Position numbers and translations under genes: made by a program. A stretch of 64,000 nucleotides of DNA from Amaurobius ferox. Lineage: Eukaryota; Arthropoda; Arachnida; Araneae; Amaurobiidae. Below, piece after piece: positions 34,562 to 48,002 of the stretch. Positions within the stretch are counted from its first letter, which is position 1, and every line of letters starts with the position of its first letter. The DNA lies in assembly GCA_951213105.1 (NCBI GenBank), contig OX578142.1:2930649-2994648 (forward strand), written 5' to 3'. Under the pieces are notes generated by a model. That model searched no databases. It was not told the DNA's origin and was given only the letters and a program-made list of their open reading frames with translations.

Positions 34562-35672
34562 AAAAGTGGACGTAGGGTTAAGCCCAGGGAAAATTTTCTC
34601 AGTTTTTCGATCCGGGGCTTAGTTTTCGAGATATTTTGATTTTTAAAGTTTATTATTTAAGAGTTAATTAAGGGGTCAATTAATTATTTCGTCGTAACCC
34701 GTTCACACAATATACCGAATTAATCAGCACGATGAGAGGAGTCCGAATCTCTCAAAATCTCGCGCTTATGTGTCCTGATACAGTGAGAAATTATTGTAAA
34801 GGGAGTAGCCAATCAGAACTCTAATAATCTATTCGATTCGATTGCCAACTCGCAATCCAGATAAAGATGGTGCGAGGTCAGCTGATGACGTCAGAAACAC
34901 AATATCTTGATCCAAAGACTCTTAATCCCCCGATGATATTTTCGATCAGCAAGAAACCTATTTGTGTGAAAATTCATCAGGAACGTGCTAAAATATACAA
35001 CAAACAAGTGAAAACATTAGCTACCAGAATTTTTTTTAATTCCATGGAACTATGGTTTATATTTAAGGAATGATATATATATATTGTAGTCCGCGATCGC
35101 ATATTATGTATCTGATGCATTCTGCCTAAATGTTATCATTTGCTTAATCTGCTGGAGAAGGATTCGGGTTCGCATTCATGGATCCTGGGTGTAGCTTAGT
35201 TATCAGACGTTTGCGGTGAACGTTTGAGGCGACGGCTACCTAGGCCTGACTCAATTGAGAAGTGAATGCTGGGCTCTAATATTTTGGCTATTTTTTGGCA
35301 AAAAGTTAGGGCCCCATCTTTAATATTAATGTTGGAACCAACTGAAAAACTCTCGAACGGCTGGCATAAAAAGGATTATTTGTGCTCTCTTTTCTTCCTC
35401 TCGGTCTGCTCCTCGAGGCGTGCGCGCAAAGTCCGCAGTCGCGGACGGCCGCCCCTTTGCTTTTCCCAGTTTCGCGCGCAGCGCGAAACTGGGAAAAAGG
35501 CCCCTCCCCGCGGCCGGGAGCGACGGAGGACTTCGCGCGCACGCCGAGAGGAGCAGACCGAGAGGAAGAAAAAAAACGGGGAAGATAGGGGAGAAATAGA
35601 AAAAAATCTGAGAGAGGGAGAGCGTGAGCGAGCAGATCTGAAACACAATGCATATCAAAATGAAGGTATTTA
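34562..35672. repeat. Satellite unit U24 (1111 bp)
   Basis: CAGTGAG and TGCCTAAATG, the same type as U21 and U25. Confidence 0.95.
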
Positions 35673-36783
35673 AAAAGTGGACGTAGGGTTAAGCCCAGGG
35701 AAAATTTTCTCAGTTTTTCGATCCGGGGCTTAGTTTTCGAGATATTTTGATTTTTAAAGTTTATTATTTAAGAGTTAATTAAGGGGTCAATTAATTATTT
35801 CGTCGTAACCCGTTCACACAATATACCGAATTAATCAGCACGATGAGAGGAGTCCGAATCTCTCAAAATCTCGCGCTTATGTGTCCTGATACAGTGAGAA
35901 ATTATTGTAAAGGGAGTAGCCAATCAGAACTCTAATAATCTATTCGATTCGATTGCCAACTCGCAATCCAGATAAAGATGGTGCGAGGTCAGCTGATGAC
36001 GTCAGAAACACAATATCTTGATCCAAAGACTCTTAATCCCCCGATGATATTTTCGATCAGCAAGAAACCTATTTGTGTGAAAATTCATCAGGAACGTGCT
36101 AAAATATACAACAAACAAGTGAAAACATTAGCTACCAGAATTTTTTTTAATTCCATGGAACTATGGTTTATATTTAAGGAATGATATATATATATTGTAG
36201 TCCGCGATCGCATATTATGTATCTGATGCATTCTGCCTAAATGTTATCATTTGCTTAATCTGCTGGAGAAGGATTCGGGTTCGCATTCATGGATCCTGGG
36301 TGTAGCTTAGTTATCAGACGTTTGCGGTGAACGTTTGAGGCGACGGCTACCTAGGCCTGACTCAATTGAGAAGTGAATGCTGGGCTCTAATATTTTGGCT
36401 ATTTTTTGGCAAAAAGTTAGGGCCCCATCTTTAATATTAATGTTGGAACCAACTGAAAAACTCTCGAACGGCTGGCATAAAAAGGATTATTTGTGCTCTC
36501 TTTTCTTCCTCTCGGTCTGCTCCTCGAGGCGTGCGCGCAAAGTCCGCAGTCGCGGACGGCCGCCCCTTTGCTTTTCCCAGTTTCGCGCGCAGCGCGAAAC
36601 TGGGAAAAAGGCCCCTCCCCGCGGCCGGGAGCGACGGAGGACTTCGCGCGCACGCCGAGAGGAGCAGACCGAGAGGAAGAAAAAAAACGGGGAAGATAGG
36701 GGAGAAATAGAAAAAAATCTGAGAGAGGGAGAGCGTGAGCGAGCAGATCTGAAACACAATGCATATCAAAATGAAGGTATTTA
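35673..36783. repeat. Satellite unit U25 (1111 bp)
   Basis: Tandem near-copy of U24, with no private difference noticed. Confidence 0.95.
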
Positions 36784-37894
36784 AAAAGTGGACGTAGGGT
36801 TAAGCCCAGGGAAAATTTTCTCAGTTTTTCGATCCGGGGCTTAGTTTTCGAGATATTTTGATTTTTAAAGTTTATTATTTAAGAGTTAATTATGGGGTCA
36901 ATTAATTATTTCGTCGTAACCCGTTCACACAATATACCGAATTAATCAGCACGATGAGAGGAGTCCGAATCTCTCAAAATCTCGCGCTTATGTGTCCTGA
37001 TACAGTCAGAAATTATTGTAAAGGGAGTAGCCAATCAGAACTCTAATAATCTATTCGATTCGATTGCCAACTCGCAATCCAGATAAAGATGGTGCGAGGT
37101 CAGCTGATGACGTCAGAAACACAATATCTTGATCCAAAGACTCTTAATCCCCCGATGATATTTTCGATCAGCAAGAAACCTATTTGTGTGAAAATTCATC
37201 AGGAACGTGCTAAAATATACAACAAACAAGTGAAAACATTAGCTACCAGAATTTTTTTTTAATTCCATGGAACTATGGTTTATATTTAAGGAATGATATA
37301 TATATATTGTAGTCCGCGATCGCATATTATGTATCTGATGCATTCTGCCGAAATGTTATCATTTGCTTAATCTGCTGGAGAAGGATTCGGGTTCGCATTC
37401 ATGGATCCTGGGTGTAGCTTAGTTATCAGACGTTTGCGGTGAACGTTTGAGGCGACGGCTACCTAGGCCTGACTCAATTGAGAAGTGAATGCTGGGCTCT
37501 AATATTTTGGCTATTTTTTGGCAAAAAGTTAGGGCCCCATCTTTAATATTAATGTTGGAACCAACTGAAAAACTCTCGAACGGCTGGCATAAAAAGGATT
37601 ATTTGTGCTCTCTTTTCTTCCTCTCGGTCTGCTCCTCGAGGCGTGCGCGCAAAGTCCGCAGTCGCGGACGGCCGCCCCTTTGCTTTTCCCAGTTTCGCGC
37701 GCAGCGCGAAACTGGGAAAAAGGCCCCTCCCCGCGGCCGGGAGCGACGGAGGACTTCGCGCGCACGCCGAGAGGAGCAGACCGAGAGGAAGAAAAAAACG
37801 GGGAAGATAGGGGAGAAATAGAAAAAAATCTGAGAGAGGGAGAGCGTGAGCGAGCAGATCTGAAACACAATGCATATCAAAATGAAGGTATTTA
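36784..37894. repeat. Satellite unit U26 (1111 bp)
   Basis: TTAATTATGGGG, T9 and a 7-A tract. Joins U22-type and U10/U12-type markers. Confidence 0.95.
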
Positions 37895-38998
37895 AAAAGT
37901 GGTCGTAGGGTTAAGCCCAGGGAAAATTTTCTCAGTTTGTCGATCCGGGGCTTAGTTTTCGAGATATTTTGATTTTTAAAGTTTATTATTTAAGAGTTAA
38001 TTAAGGGGTCAATTAATTATTTCGTCGTAACCCGTTCACACAATATACCGAATTAATCAGCACGATGAGAGGAGTCCGAATCTCTCAAAATCTCGCGCTT
38101 ATGTGTCCTGATACAGTCAGAAATTATTGTAAAGGGAGTAGCCAATCAGAACTCTAATAATCTATTCGATTCGATTGCCAACTCGCAATCCAGATAAAGA
38201 TGGTGCGAGGTCAGCTGATGACGTCAGAAACACAATATCTTGATCCAAAGACTCTTAATCCCCCGATGATATTTTCGATCAGCAAGAGACCTATTTGTGT
38301 GAAAATTCATCAGGAACGTGCTAAAATATACAACAAACAAGTGAAAACATTAGCTACCAGAATTTTTTTTAATTCCATGGAACTATGGTTTATATTTAAG
38401 GAATGATATATATATATTGTAGTCCGCGATCGCATATTATGTGCATTCTGCCGAAATGTTATCATTTGCTTAATCTGCTGGAGAAGGATTCGGGTTCGCA
38501 TTCATGGATCCTGGGTGTAGCTTAGTTATCAGACGTTTGCGGTGAACGTTTGAGGCGACGGCTACCTAGGCCTGACTCAATTGAGAAGTGAATGCTGGGC
38601 TCTAATATTTTGGCTATTTTTTGGCAAAAAGTTAGGGCCCCATCTTTAATATTAATGTTGGAACCAACTGAAAAACTCTCGAACGGCTGGCATAAAAAGG
38701 ATTATTTGTGCTCTCTTTTCTTCCTCTCGGTCTGCTCCTCGAGGCGTGCGCGCAAAGTCCGCAGTCGCGGACGGCCGCCCCTTTGCTTTTCCCAGTTTCG
38801 CGCGCAGCGCGAAACTGGGAAAAAGGCCCCTCCCCGCGGCCGGGAGCGACGGAGGACTTCGCGCGCACGCCGAGAGGAGCAGACCGAGAGGAAGAAAAAA
38901 AACGGGGAAGATAGGGGAGAAATAGAAAAAAATCTGAGAGAGGGAGAGCGTGAGCGAGCAGATCTGAAACACAATGCATATCAAAATGAAGGTATTTA
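37895..38998. repeat. Satellite unit U27 (1104 bp, 7-bp deletion)
   Basis: Third member of the U11/U13 type (GTGGTCGTAGG, CAGTTTGTCG, CAAGAGACC). As in the other two cases it directly follows a 7-A unit. Confidence 0.95.
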
Positions 38999-40109
38999 AA
39001 AAGTGGACGTAGGGTTAAGCCCAGGGAAAATTTTCTCAGTTTTTCGATCCAGGGCTTAGTTTTCGAGATATTTTGATTTTTAAAGTTTATTATTTAAGAG
39101 TTAATTAAGGGGTCAATTAATTATTTCGTCGTAACCCGTTCACACAATATACCGAATTATTCAGCACGATGAGAGGAGTCCGAATCTCTCAAAATCTCGC
39201 GCTTATGTGTCCTGATACAGTCAGAAATTATTGTAAAGGGAGTAGCCAATCAGAACTCTAATAATCTATTCGATTCGATTGCCAACTCGCAATCCAGATA
39301 AAGATGGTGCGAGGTCAGCTGATGACGTCAGAAACACAATATCTTGATCCAAAGACTCTTAATCCCCCGATGATATTTTCGATCAGCAAGAGACCTATTT
39401 GTGTGAAAATTCATCAGGAACGTGCTAAAATATACAACAAACAAGTGAAAACATTAGCTACCAGAATTTTTTTTAATTCCATGGAACTATGGTTTATATT
39501 TAAGGAATGATATATATATATTGTAGTCCGCGATCGCATATTATGTATCTGATGCATTCTGCCGAAATGTTATCATTTGCTTAATCTGCTGGAGAAGGAT
39601 TCGGGTTCGCATTCATGGATCCTGGGTGTAGCTTAGTTATCAGACGTTTGCGGTGAACGTTTGAGGCGACGGCTACCTAGGCCTGACTCAATTGAGAAGT
39701 GAATGCTGGGCTCTAATATTTTGGCTATTTTTTGGCAAAAAGTTAGGGCCCCATCTTTAATATTAATGTTGGAACCAACTGAAAAACTCTCGAACGGCTG
39801 GCATAAAAAGGATTATTTGTGCTCTCTTTTCTTCCTCTCGGTCTGCTCCTCGAGGCGTGCGCGCAAAGTCCGCAGTCGCGGACGGCCGCCCCTTTGCTTT
39901 TCCCAGTTTCGCGCGCAGCGCGAAACTGGGAAAAAGGCCCCTCCCCGCGGCCGGGAGCGACGGAGGACTTCGCGCGCACGCCGAGAGGAGCAGACCGAGA
40001 GGAAGAAAAAAAACGGGGAAGATAGGGGAGAAATAGAAAAAAATCTGAGAGAGGGAGAGCGTGAGCGAGCAGATCTGAAACACAATGCATATCAAAATGA
40101 AGGTATTTA
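38999..40109. repeat. Satellite unit U28 (1111 bp)
   Basis: GATCCAGGG and CAAGAGACC as in U6 and U18, but with an empty insertion site. Private GAATTATTCAGC. Confidence 0.95.
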
Positions 40110-41213
40110 AAAAGTGGACGTGGGGTTAAGCCCAGGGAAAATTTTCTCAGTTTTTCGATCCGGGGCTTAGTTTTCGAGATATTTTGATTTTTAAAGTTTA
40201 TTATTTAAGAGTTAATTAAGGGGTCAATTAATTATTTCGTCGTAACCCGTTCACACAATATACCGAATTAATCAGCACGATGAGAGGAGTCCGAATCTCC
40301 CAAAATCTCGCGCTTATGTGTCCTGATACAGTCAGAAATTATTGTAAAGGGAGTAGCCAATCAGAACTCTAATAATCTATTCGATTCGATTGCCAACTCG
40401 CAATCCAGATAAAGATGGTTCGAGGTCAGCTGATGACGTCAGAAACACAATATCTTGATCCAAAGACTCTTAATCCCCCGATGATATTTTCGATCAGCAA
40501 GAAACCTATTTGTGTGAAAATTCATCAGGAACGTGCTAAAATATACAACAAACAAGTGAAAACATTAGCTACCAGAATTTTTTTTAATTCCATGGAACTA
40601 TGGTTTATATTTAAGGAATGATATATATATATTGTAGTCCGCGATCGCATATTATGTGCATTCTGCCGAAATGTTATCATTTGCTTAATCTGCTGGAGAA
40701 GGATTCGGGTTCGCATTCATGGATCCTGGGTGTAGCTTAGTTATCAGACGTTTGCGGTGAACGTTTGAGGCGACGGCTACCTAGGCCTGACTCAATTGAG
40801 AAGTGAATGCTGGGCTCTAATATTTTGGCTATTTTTTGGCAAAAAGTTAGGGCCCCATCTTTAATATTAATGTTGGAACCAACTGAAAAACTCTCGAACG
40901 GCTGGCATAAAAAGGATTATTTGTGCTCTCTTTTCTTCCTCTCGGTCTGCTCCTCGAGGCGTGCGCGCAAAGTCCGCAGTCGCGGACGGCCGCCCCTTTG
41001 CTTTTCCCAGTTTCGCGCGCAGCGCGAAACTGGGAAAAAGGCCCCTCCCCGCGGCCGGGAGCGACGGAGGACTTCGCGCGCACGCCGAGAGGAGCAGACC
41101 GAGAGGAAGAAAAATAACGGGGAAGATAGGGGAGAAATAGAAAAAAATCTGAGAGAGGGAGAGCGTGAGCGAGCAGATCTGAAACACAATGCATATCAAA
41201 ATGAAGGTATTTA
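40110..41213. repeat. Satellite unit U29 (1104 bp, 7-bp deletion)
   Basis: GTGGGGTT, private CTCCCAAAAT and GATGGTTCG, and the first AAAAATAACGG (A-to-T in the A8 tract), a marker common from here to U41. Confidence 0.95.
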
Positions 41214-42738
41214 AAAAGTGGACGTAGGGTTAAGCCCAGGGAAAATTTTCTCAGTTTTTCGATCCGGAGCTTAGTTTTCGAGATATTTTGATTTTTAAAG
41301 TTTATTATTTAAGAGTTAATTAAGGGGTCAATTAATTATTTCGTCGTAACCCGTTCACACAATATACCGAATTAATCAGCACGATGAGAGGAGTCCGAAT
41401 CTCTCAAAATCTCGCGCTTATGTGTCCTGATACAGTCAGAAATTATTGTAAAGGGAGTAGCCAATCAGAACTCTAATAATCTATTCGATTCGATTGCCAA
41501 CTCGCAATCCAGATAAAGATGGTGCGAGGTCAGCTGATGACGTCAGAAACACAATATCTTGATCCAAAGACACTTAATCCCCCGATGATATTTTCGATCA
41601 GCAAGAAACCTATTTGTGTGAAAATTCATCAGGAACGTGCTAAAATATACAACAAACAAGTGAAAATTTTCTCAGTTTTTCGATCCGGGGCTTAGTTTTC
41701 GAGATATTTTGATTTTTAAAGTTTATTATTTAAGAGTTAATTAAGGGGTCAATTAATTATTTCGTCGTAACCAGTTCACACAATATACCGAATTAATCAG
41801 CACGATGAGAGGAGTCCGAATCTCTCAAAATCTCGCGCTTATGTGTCCTGATACAGTCAGAAATTATTGTAAAGGGAGTAGCCAATCAGAACTCTAATAA
41901 TCTATTCGATTCGATTGCCAACTCGCAATCCAGATAAAGATGGTGCGAGGTCAGCTGATGACGTCAGAAACACAATATCTTGATCCAAAGACTCTTAATC
42001 CCCCGATGATATTTTCGATCAGCAAGAAACCTATTTGTGTGAAAATTCATCAGGAACGTGCTAAAATATACAACAAACAAGTGAAAACATTAGCTACCAG
42101 AATTTTTTTTAATTCCATGGAACTATGGTTTATATTTAAGGAATTATATATATATATTGTAGTCCGCGATCGCATATTATGTGCATTCTGCCGAAATGTT
42201 ATCATTTGCTTAATCTGCTGGAGAAGGATTCGGGTTCGCATTCATGGATCCTGGGTGTAGCTTAGTTATCAGACGTTTGCGGTGAACGTTTGAGGCGACG
42301 GCTACCTAGGCCTGACTCAATTGAGAAGTGAATGCTGGGCTCTAATATTTTGGCTATTTTTTGGCAAAAAGTTAGGGCCCCATCTTTAATATTAATGTTG
42401 GAACCAACTGAAAAACTCTCGAACGGCTGGCATAAAAAGGATTATTTGTGCTCTCTTTTCTTCCTCTCGGTCTGCTCCTCGAGGCGTGCGCGCAAAGTCC
42501 GCAGTCGCGGACGGCCGCCCCTTTGCTTTTCCCAGTTTCGCGCGCAGCGCGAAACTGGGAAAAAGGCCCCTCCCCGCGGCCGGGAGCGACGGAGGACTTC
42601 GCGCGCACGCCGAGAGGAGCAGACCGAGAGGAAGAAAAAAAACGGGGAAGATAGGGGAGAAATAGAAAAAAATCTGAGAGAGGGAGAGCGTGAGCGAGCA
42701 GATCTGAAACACAATGCATATCAAAATGAAGGTATTTA
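41214..42738. repeat. Composite satellite unit U30 (1525 bp, 421-bp duplication)
   Basis: Bases 41241-41661 are repeated at 41662-42082. The join is at GAAAA (41662-41666), five bases shared by both breakpoints. Also has the 7-bp deletion, AACCAGTTC in the second copy, GACACTTAATC in the first copy, a private GATCCGGAGC and an ordinary A8 tract. Confidence 0.95.
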
Positions 42739-44263
42739 AAAAGTGGACGTAGGGTTAAGCCCAGGGAAAATTTTCTCAGTTTTTCGATCCGGGGCTTAGT
42801 TTTCGAGATATTTTGATTTTTAAAGTTTATTATTTAAGAGTTAATTAAGGGGTCAATTAATTATTTCGTCGTAACCCGTTCACACAATATACCGAATTAA
42901 TCAGCACGATGAGAGGAGTCCGAATCTCTCAAAATCTCGCGCTTATGTGTCCTGATACAGTCAGAAATTATTGTAAAGGGAGTAGCCAATCAGAACTCTA
43001 ATAATCTATTCGATTCGATTGCCAACTCGCAATCCAGATAAAGATGGTGCGAGGTCAGCTGATGACGTCAGAAACACAATATCTTGATCCAAAGACACTT
43101 AATCCCCCGATGATATTTTCGATCAGCAAGAAACCTATTTGTGTGAAAATTCATCAGGAACGTGCTAAAATATACAACAAACAAGTGAAAATTTTCTCAG
43201 TTTTTCGATCCGGGGCTTAGTTTTCGAGATATTTTGATTTTTAAAGTTTATTATTTAAGAGTTAATTAAGGGGTCAATTAATTATTTCGTCGTAACCAGT
43301 TCACACAATATACCGAATTAATCAGCACGATGAGAGGAGTCCGAATCTCTCAAAATCTCGCGCTTATGTGTCCTGATGCAGTCAGAAATTATTGTAAAGG
43401 GAGTAGCCAATCAGAACTCTAATAATCTATTCGATTCGATTGCCAACTCGCAATCCAGATAAAGATGGTGCGAGGTCAGCTGATGACGTCAGAAACACAA
43501 TATCTTGATCCAAAGACTCTTAATCCCCCGATGATATTTTCGATCAGCAAGAAACCTATTTGTGTGAAAATTCATCAGGAACGTGCTAAAATATACAACA
43601 AACAAGTGAAAACATTAGCTACCAGAATTTTTTTTAATTCCATGGAACTATGGTTTATATTTAAGGAATTATATATATATATTGTAGTCCGCGATCGCAT
43701 ATTATGTGCATTCTGCCGAAATGTTATCATTTGCTTAATCTGCTGGAGAAGGATTCGGGTTCGCATTCATGGATCCTGGGTGTAGCTTAGTTATCAGACG
43801 TTTGCGGTGAACGTTTGAGGCGACGGCTACCTAGGCCTGACTCAATTGAGAAGTGAATGCTGGGCTCTAATATTTTGGCTATTTTTTGGCAAAAAGTTAG
43901 GGCCCCATCTTTAATATTAATGTTGGAACCAACTGAAAAACTCTCGAACGGCTGGCATAAAAAGGATTATTTGTGCTCTCTTTTCTTCCTCTCGGTCTGC
44001 TCCTCGAGGCGTGCGCGCAAAGTCCGCAGTCGCGGACGGCCGCCCCTTTGCTTTTCCCAGTTTCGCGCGCAGCGCAAAACTGGGAAAAAGGCCCCTCCCC
44101 GCGGCCGGGAGCGACGGAGGACTTCGCGCGCACGCCGAGAGGAGCAGACCGAGAGGAAGAAAAATAACGGGGAAGATAGGGGAGAAATAGAAAAAAATCT
44201 GAGAGAGGGAGAGCGTGAGCGAGCAGATCTGAAACACAATGCATATCAAAATGAAGGTATTTA
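42739..44263. repeat. Composite satellite unit U31 (1525 bp)
   Basis: Same join at 43187-43191. GATGCAGTC in the second copy, AAAAATAACGG, and AGCGCAAAACTG, which breaks one pair of the core palindrome stem. Confidence 0.95.
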
Positions 44264-45788
44264 AAAAGTGGACGTAGGGTTAAGCCCAGGGGAAATTTTC
44301 TCAGTTTTTCGATCCGGGGCTTAGTTTTCGAGATATTTTGATTTTTAAAGTTTATTATTTAAGAGTTAATTAAGGGGTCAATTAATTATTTCGTCGTAAC
44401 CCGTTCACACAATATACCGAATTAATCAGCACGATGAGAGGAGTCCGAATCTCTCAAAATCTCGCGCTTATGTGTCCTGATACAGTCAGAAATTATTGTA
44501 AAGGGAGTAGCCAATCAGAACTCTAATAATCTATTCGATTCGATTGCCAACTCGCAATCCAGATAAAGATGGTGCGAGGTCAGCTGATGACGTCAGAAAC
44601 ACAATATCTTGATCCAAAGACACTTAATCCCCCGATGATATTTTCGATCAGCAAGAAACCTATTTGTGTGAAAATTCATCAGGAACGTGCTAAAATATAC
44701 AACAAACAAGTGAAAATTTTCTCAGTTTTTCGATCCGGGGCTTAGTTTTCGAGATATTTTGATTTTTAAAGTTTATTATTTAAGAGTTAATTAAGGGGTC
44801 AATTAATTATTTCGTCGTAACCAGTTCACACAATATACCGAATTAATCAGCACGATGAGAGGAGTCCGAATCTCTCAAAATCTCGCGCTTATGTGTCCTG
44901 ATGCAGTCAGAAATTATTGTAAAGGGAGTAGCCAATCAGAACTCTAATAATCTATTCGATTCGATTGCCAACTCGCAATCCAGATAAAGATGGTGCGAGG
45001 TCAGCTGATGACGTCAGAAACACAATATCTTGATCCAAAGACTCTTAATCCCCCGATGATATTTTCGATCAGCAAGAAACCTATTTGTGTGAAAATTCAT
45101 CAGGAACGTGCTAAAATATACAACAAACAAGTGAAAACATTAGCTACCAGAATTTTTTTTAATTCCATGGAACTATGGTTTATATTTAAGGAATTATATA
45201 TATATATTGTAGTCCGCGATCGCATATTATGTGCATTCTGCCGAAATGTTATCATTTGCTTAATCTGCTGGAGAAGGATTCGGGTTCGCATTCATGGATC
45301 CTGGGTGTAGCTTAGTTATCAGACGTTTGCGGTGAACGTTTGAGGCGACGGCTACCTAGGCCTGACTCAATTGAGAAGTGAATGCTGGGCTCTAATATTT
45401 TGGCTATTTTTTGGCAAAAAGTTAGGGCCCCATCTTTAATATTAATGTTGGAACCAACTGAAAAACTCTCGAACGGCTGGCATAAAAAGGATTATTTGTG
45501 CTCTCTTTTCTTCCTCTCGGTCTGCTCCTCGAGGCGTGCGCGCAAAGTCCGCAGTCGCGGACGGCCGCCCCTTTGCTTTTCCCAGTTTCGCGCGCAGCGC
45601 AAAACTGGGAAAAAGGCCCCTCCCCGCGGCCGGGAGCGACGGAGGACTTCGCGCGCACGCCGAGAGGAGCAGACCGAGAGGAAGAAAAATAACGGGGAAG
45701 ATAGGGGAGAAATAGAAAAAAATCTGAGAGAGGGAGAGCGTGAGCGAGCAGATCTGAAACACAATGCATATCAAAATGAAGGTATTTA
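44264..45788. repeat. Composite satellite unit U32 (1525 bp)
   Basis: Tandem near-copy of U31 with the join at 44712-44716. Adds CAGGGGAAATT near its start, shared with U33. Confidence 0.95.
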
Positions 45789-46898
45789 AAAAGTGGACGT
45801 AGGGTTAAGCCCAGGGGAAATTTTCTCAGTTTTTCGATCCGGGGCTTAGTTTTCGAGATATTTTGATTTTTAAAGTTTATTATTTAAGAGTTAATTAAGG
45901 GGTCAATTAATTATTTCGTCGTAACCCGTTCACACAATATACCGAATTAATCAGCACGATGAGAGGAGTCCGAATCTCTCAAAATCTCGCGCTTATGTGT
46001 CCTGATACAGTCAGAAATTATTGTAAAGGGAGTAGCCAATCAGAACTCTAATAATCTATTCGATTCGATTGCCAACTCGCAATCCAGATAAAGATGGTGC
46101 GAGGTCAGCTGATGACGTCAGAAACACAATATCTTGATCCAAAGACACTTAATCCCCCGATGATATTTTCGATCAGCAAGAAACCTATTTGTGTGAAAAT
46201 TCATCAGGAACGTGCTAAAATATACAACAAACAAGTGAAAACATTAGCTACCAGAATTTTTTTTAATTCCATGGAACTATGGTTTATATTTAAGGAATGA
46301 TATATATATATTGTAGTCCGCGATCGCATATTATGTATCTGATGCATTCTGCCGAAATGTTATCATTTGCTTAATCTGCTGGAGAAGGATTCGGGTTCGC
46401 ATTCATGGATCCTGGGTGTAGCTTAGTTATCAGACGTTTGCGGTGAACGTTTGAGGCGACGGCTACCTAGGCCTGACTCAATTGAGAAGTGAATGCTGGG
46501 CTCTAATATTTTGGCTATTTTTGGCAAAAAGTTAGGGCCCCATCTTTAATATTAATGTTGGAACCAACTGAAAAACTCTCGAACGGCTGGCATAAAAAGG
46601 ATTATTTGTGCTCTCTTTTCTTCCTCTCGGTCTGCTCCTCGAGGCGTGCGCGCAAAGTCCGCAGTCGCGGACGGCCGCCCCTTTGCTTTTCCCAGTTTCG
46701 CGCACAGCGCGAAACTGGGAAAAAGGCCCCTCCCCGCGGCCGGGAGCGACGGAGGACTTCGCGCGCACGCCGAGAGGAGCAGACCGAGAGGAAGAAAAAA
46801 AACGGGGAAGATAGGGGAGAAATAGAAAAAAATCTGAGAGAGGGAGAGCGTGAGCGAGCAGATCTGAAACACAATGCATATCAAAATGAAGGTATTTA
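45789..46898. repeat. Satellite unit U33 (1110 bp)
   Basis: CAGGGGAAATT and GACACTTAATC tie it to the composites, but it has no duplication. One T is lost in CTATTTTTGGC. The palindrome loop is ACA (46704-46706). Confidence 0.95.
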
Positions 46899-48002
46899 AA
46901 AAGTGGACGTAGGGTTAAGCCCAGGGAAAATTTTCTCAGTTTTTCGATCCGGGGCTTAGTTTTCGAGATATTTTGATTTTTAAAGTTTATTATTTAAGAG
47001 TTAATTAAGGGGTCAATTAATTATTTCGTCGTAACCCGTTCACACAATATACCGAATTAATCAGCACGATGAGAGGAGTCAGAATCTCTCAAAATCTCGC
47101 GCTTATGTGTCCTGATACAGTCAGAAATTATTGTAAAGGGAGTAGCCAATCAGAACTCTAATAATCTATTCGATTCGATTGCCAACTCGCAATCCAGATA
47201 AAGATGGTGCGAGGTCAGCTGATGACGTCAGAAACACAATATCTTGATCCAAAGACTCTTAATCCCCCGATGATATTTTCGATCAGCAAGAAACCTATTT
47301 GTGTGAAAATTCATCAGGAACGTGCTAAAATATACAACAAACAAGTGAAAACATTAGCTACCAGAATTTTTTTTAATTCCATGGAACTATGGTTTATATT
47401 TAAGGATATATATATATATATTGTAGTCCGCGATCGCATATTATGTGCATTCTGCCGAAATGTTATCATTTGCTTAATCTGCTGGAGAAGGATTCGGGTT
47501 CGCATTCATGGATCCTGGGTGTAGCTTAGTTATCAGACGTTTGCGGTGAACGTTTGAGGCGACGGCTACCTAGGCCTGACTCAATTGAGAAGTGAATGCT
47601 GGGCTCTAATATTTTGGCTATTTTTTGGCAAAAAGTTAGGGCCCCATCTTTAATATTAATGTTGGAACCAACTGAAAAACTCTCGAACGGCTGGCATAAA
47701 AAGGATTATTTGTGCTCTCTTTTCTTCCTCTCGGTCTGCTCCTCGAGGCGTGCGCGCAAAGTCCGCAGTCGCGGACGGCCGCCCCTTTGCTTTTCCCAGT
47801 TTCGCGCGCAGCGCGAAACTGGGAAAAAGGCCCCTCCCCGCGGCCGGGAGCGACGGAGGACTTCGCGCGCACGCCGAGAGGAGCAGACCGAGAGGAAGAA
47901 AAATAACGGGGAAGATAGGGGAGAAATAGAAAAAAATCTGAGAGAGGGAGAGCGTGAGCGAGCAGATCTGAAACACAATGCATATCAAAATGAAGGTATT
48001 TA
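46899..48002. repeat. Satellite unit U34 (1104 bp, 7-bp deletion)
   Basis: Private GAGTCAGAATC and a longer AT run (AAGGATATATATAT). AAAAATAACGG marker. Confidence 0.95.
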
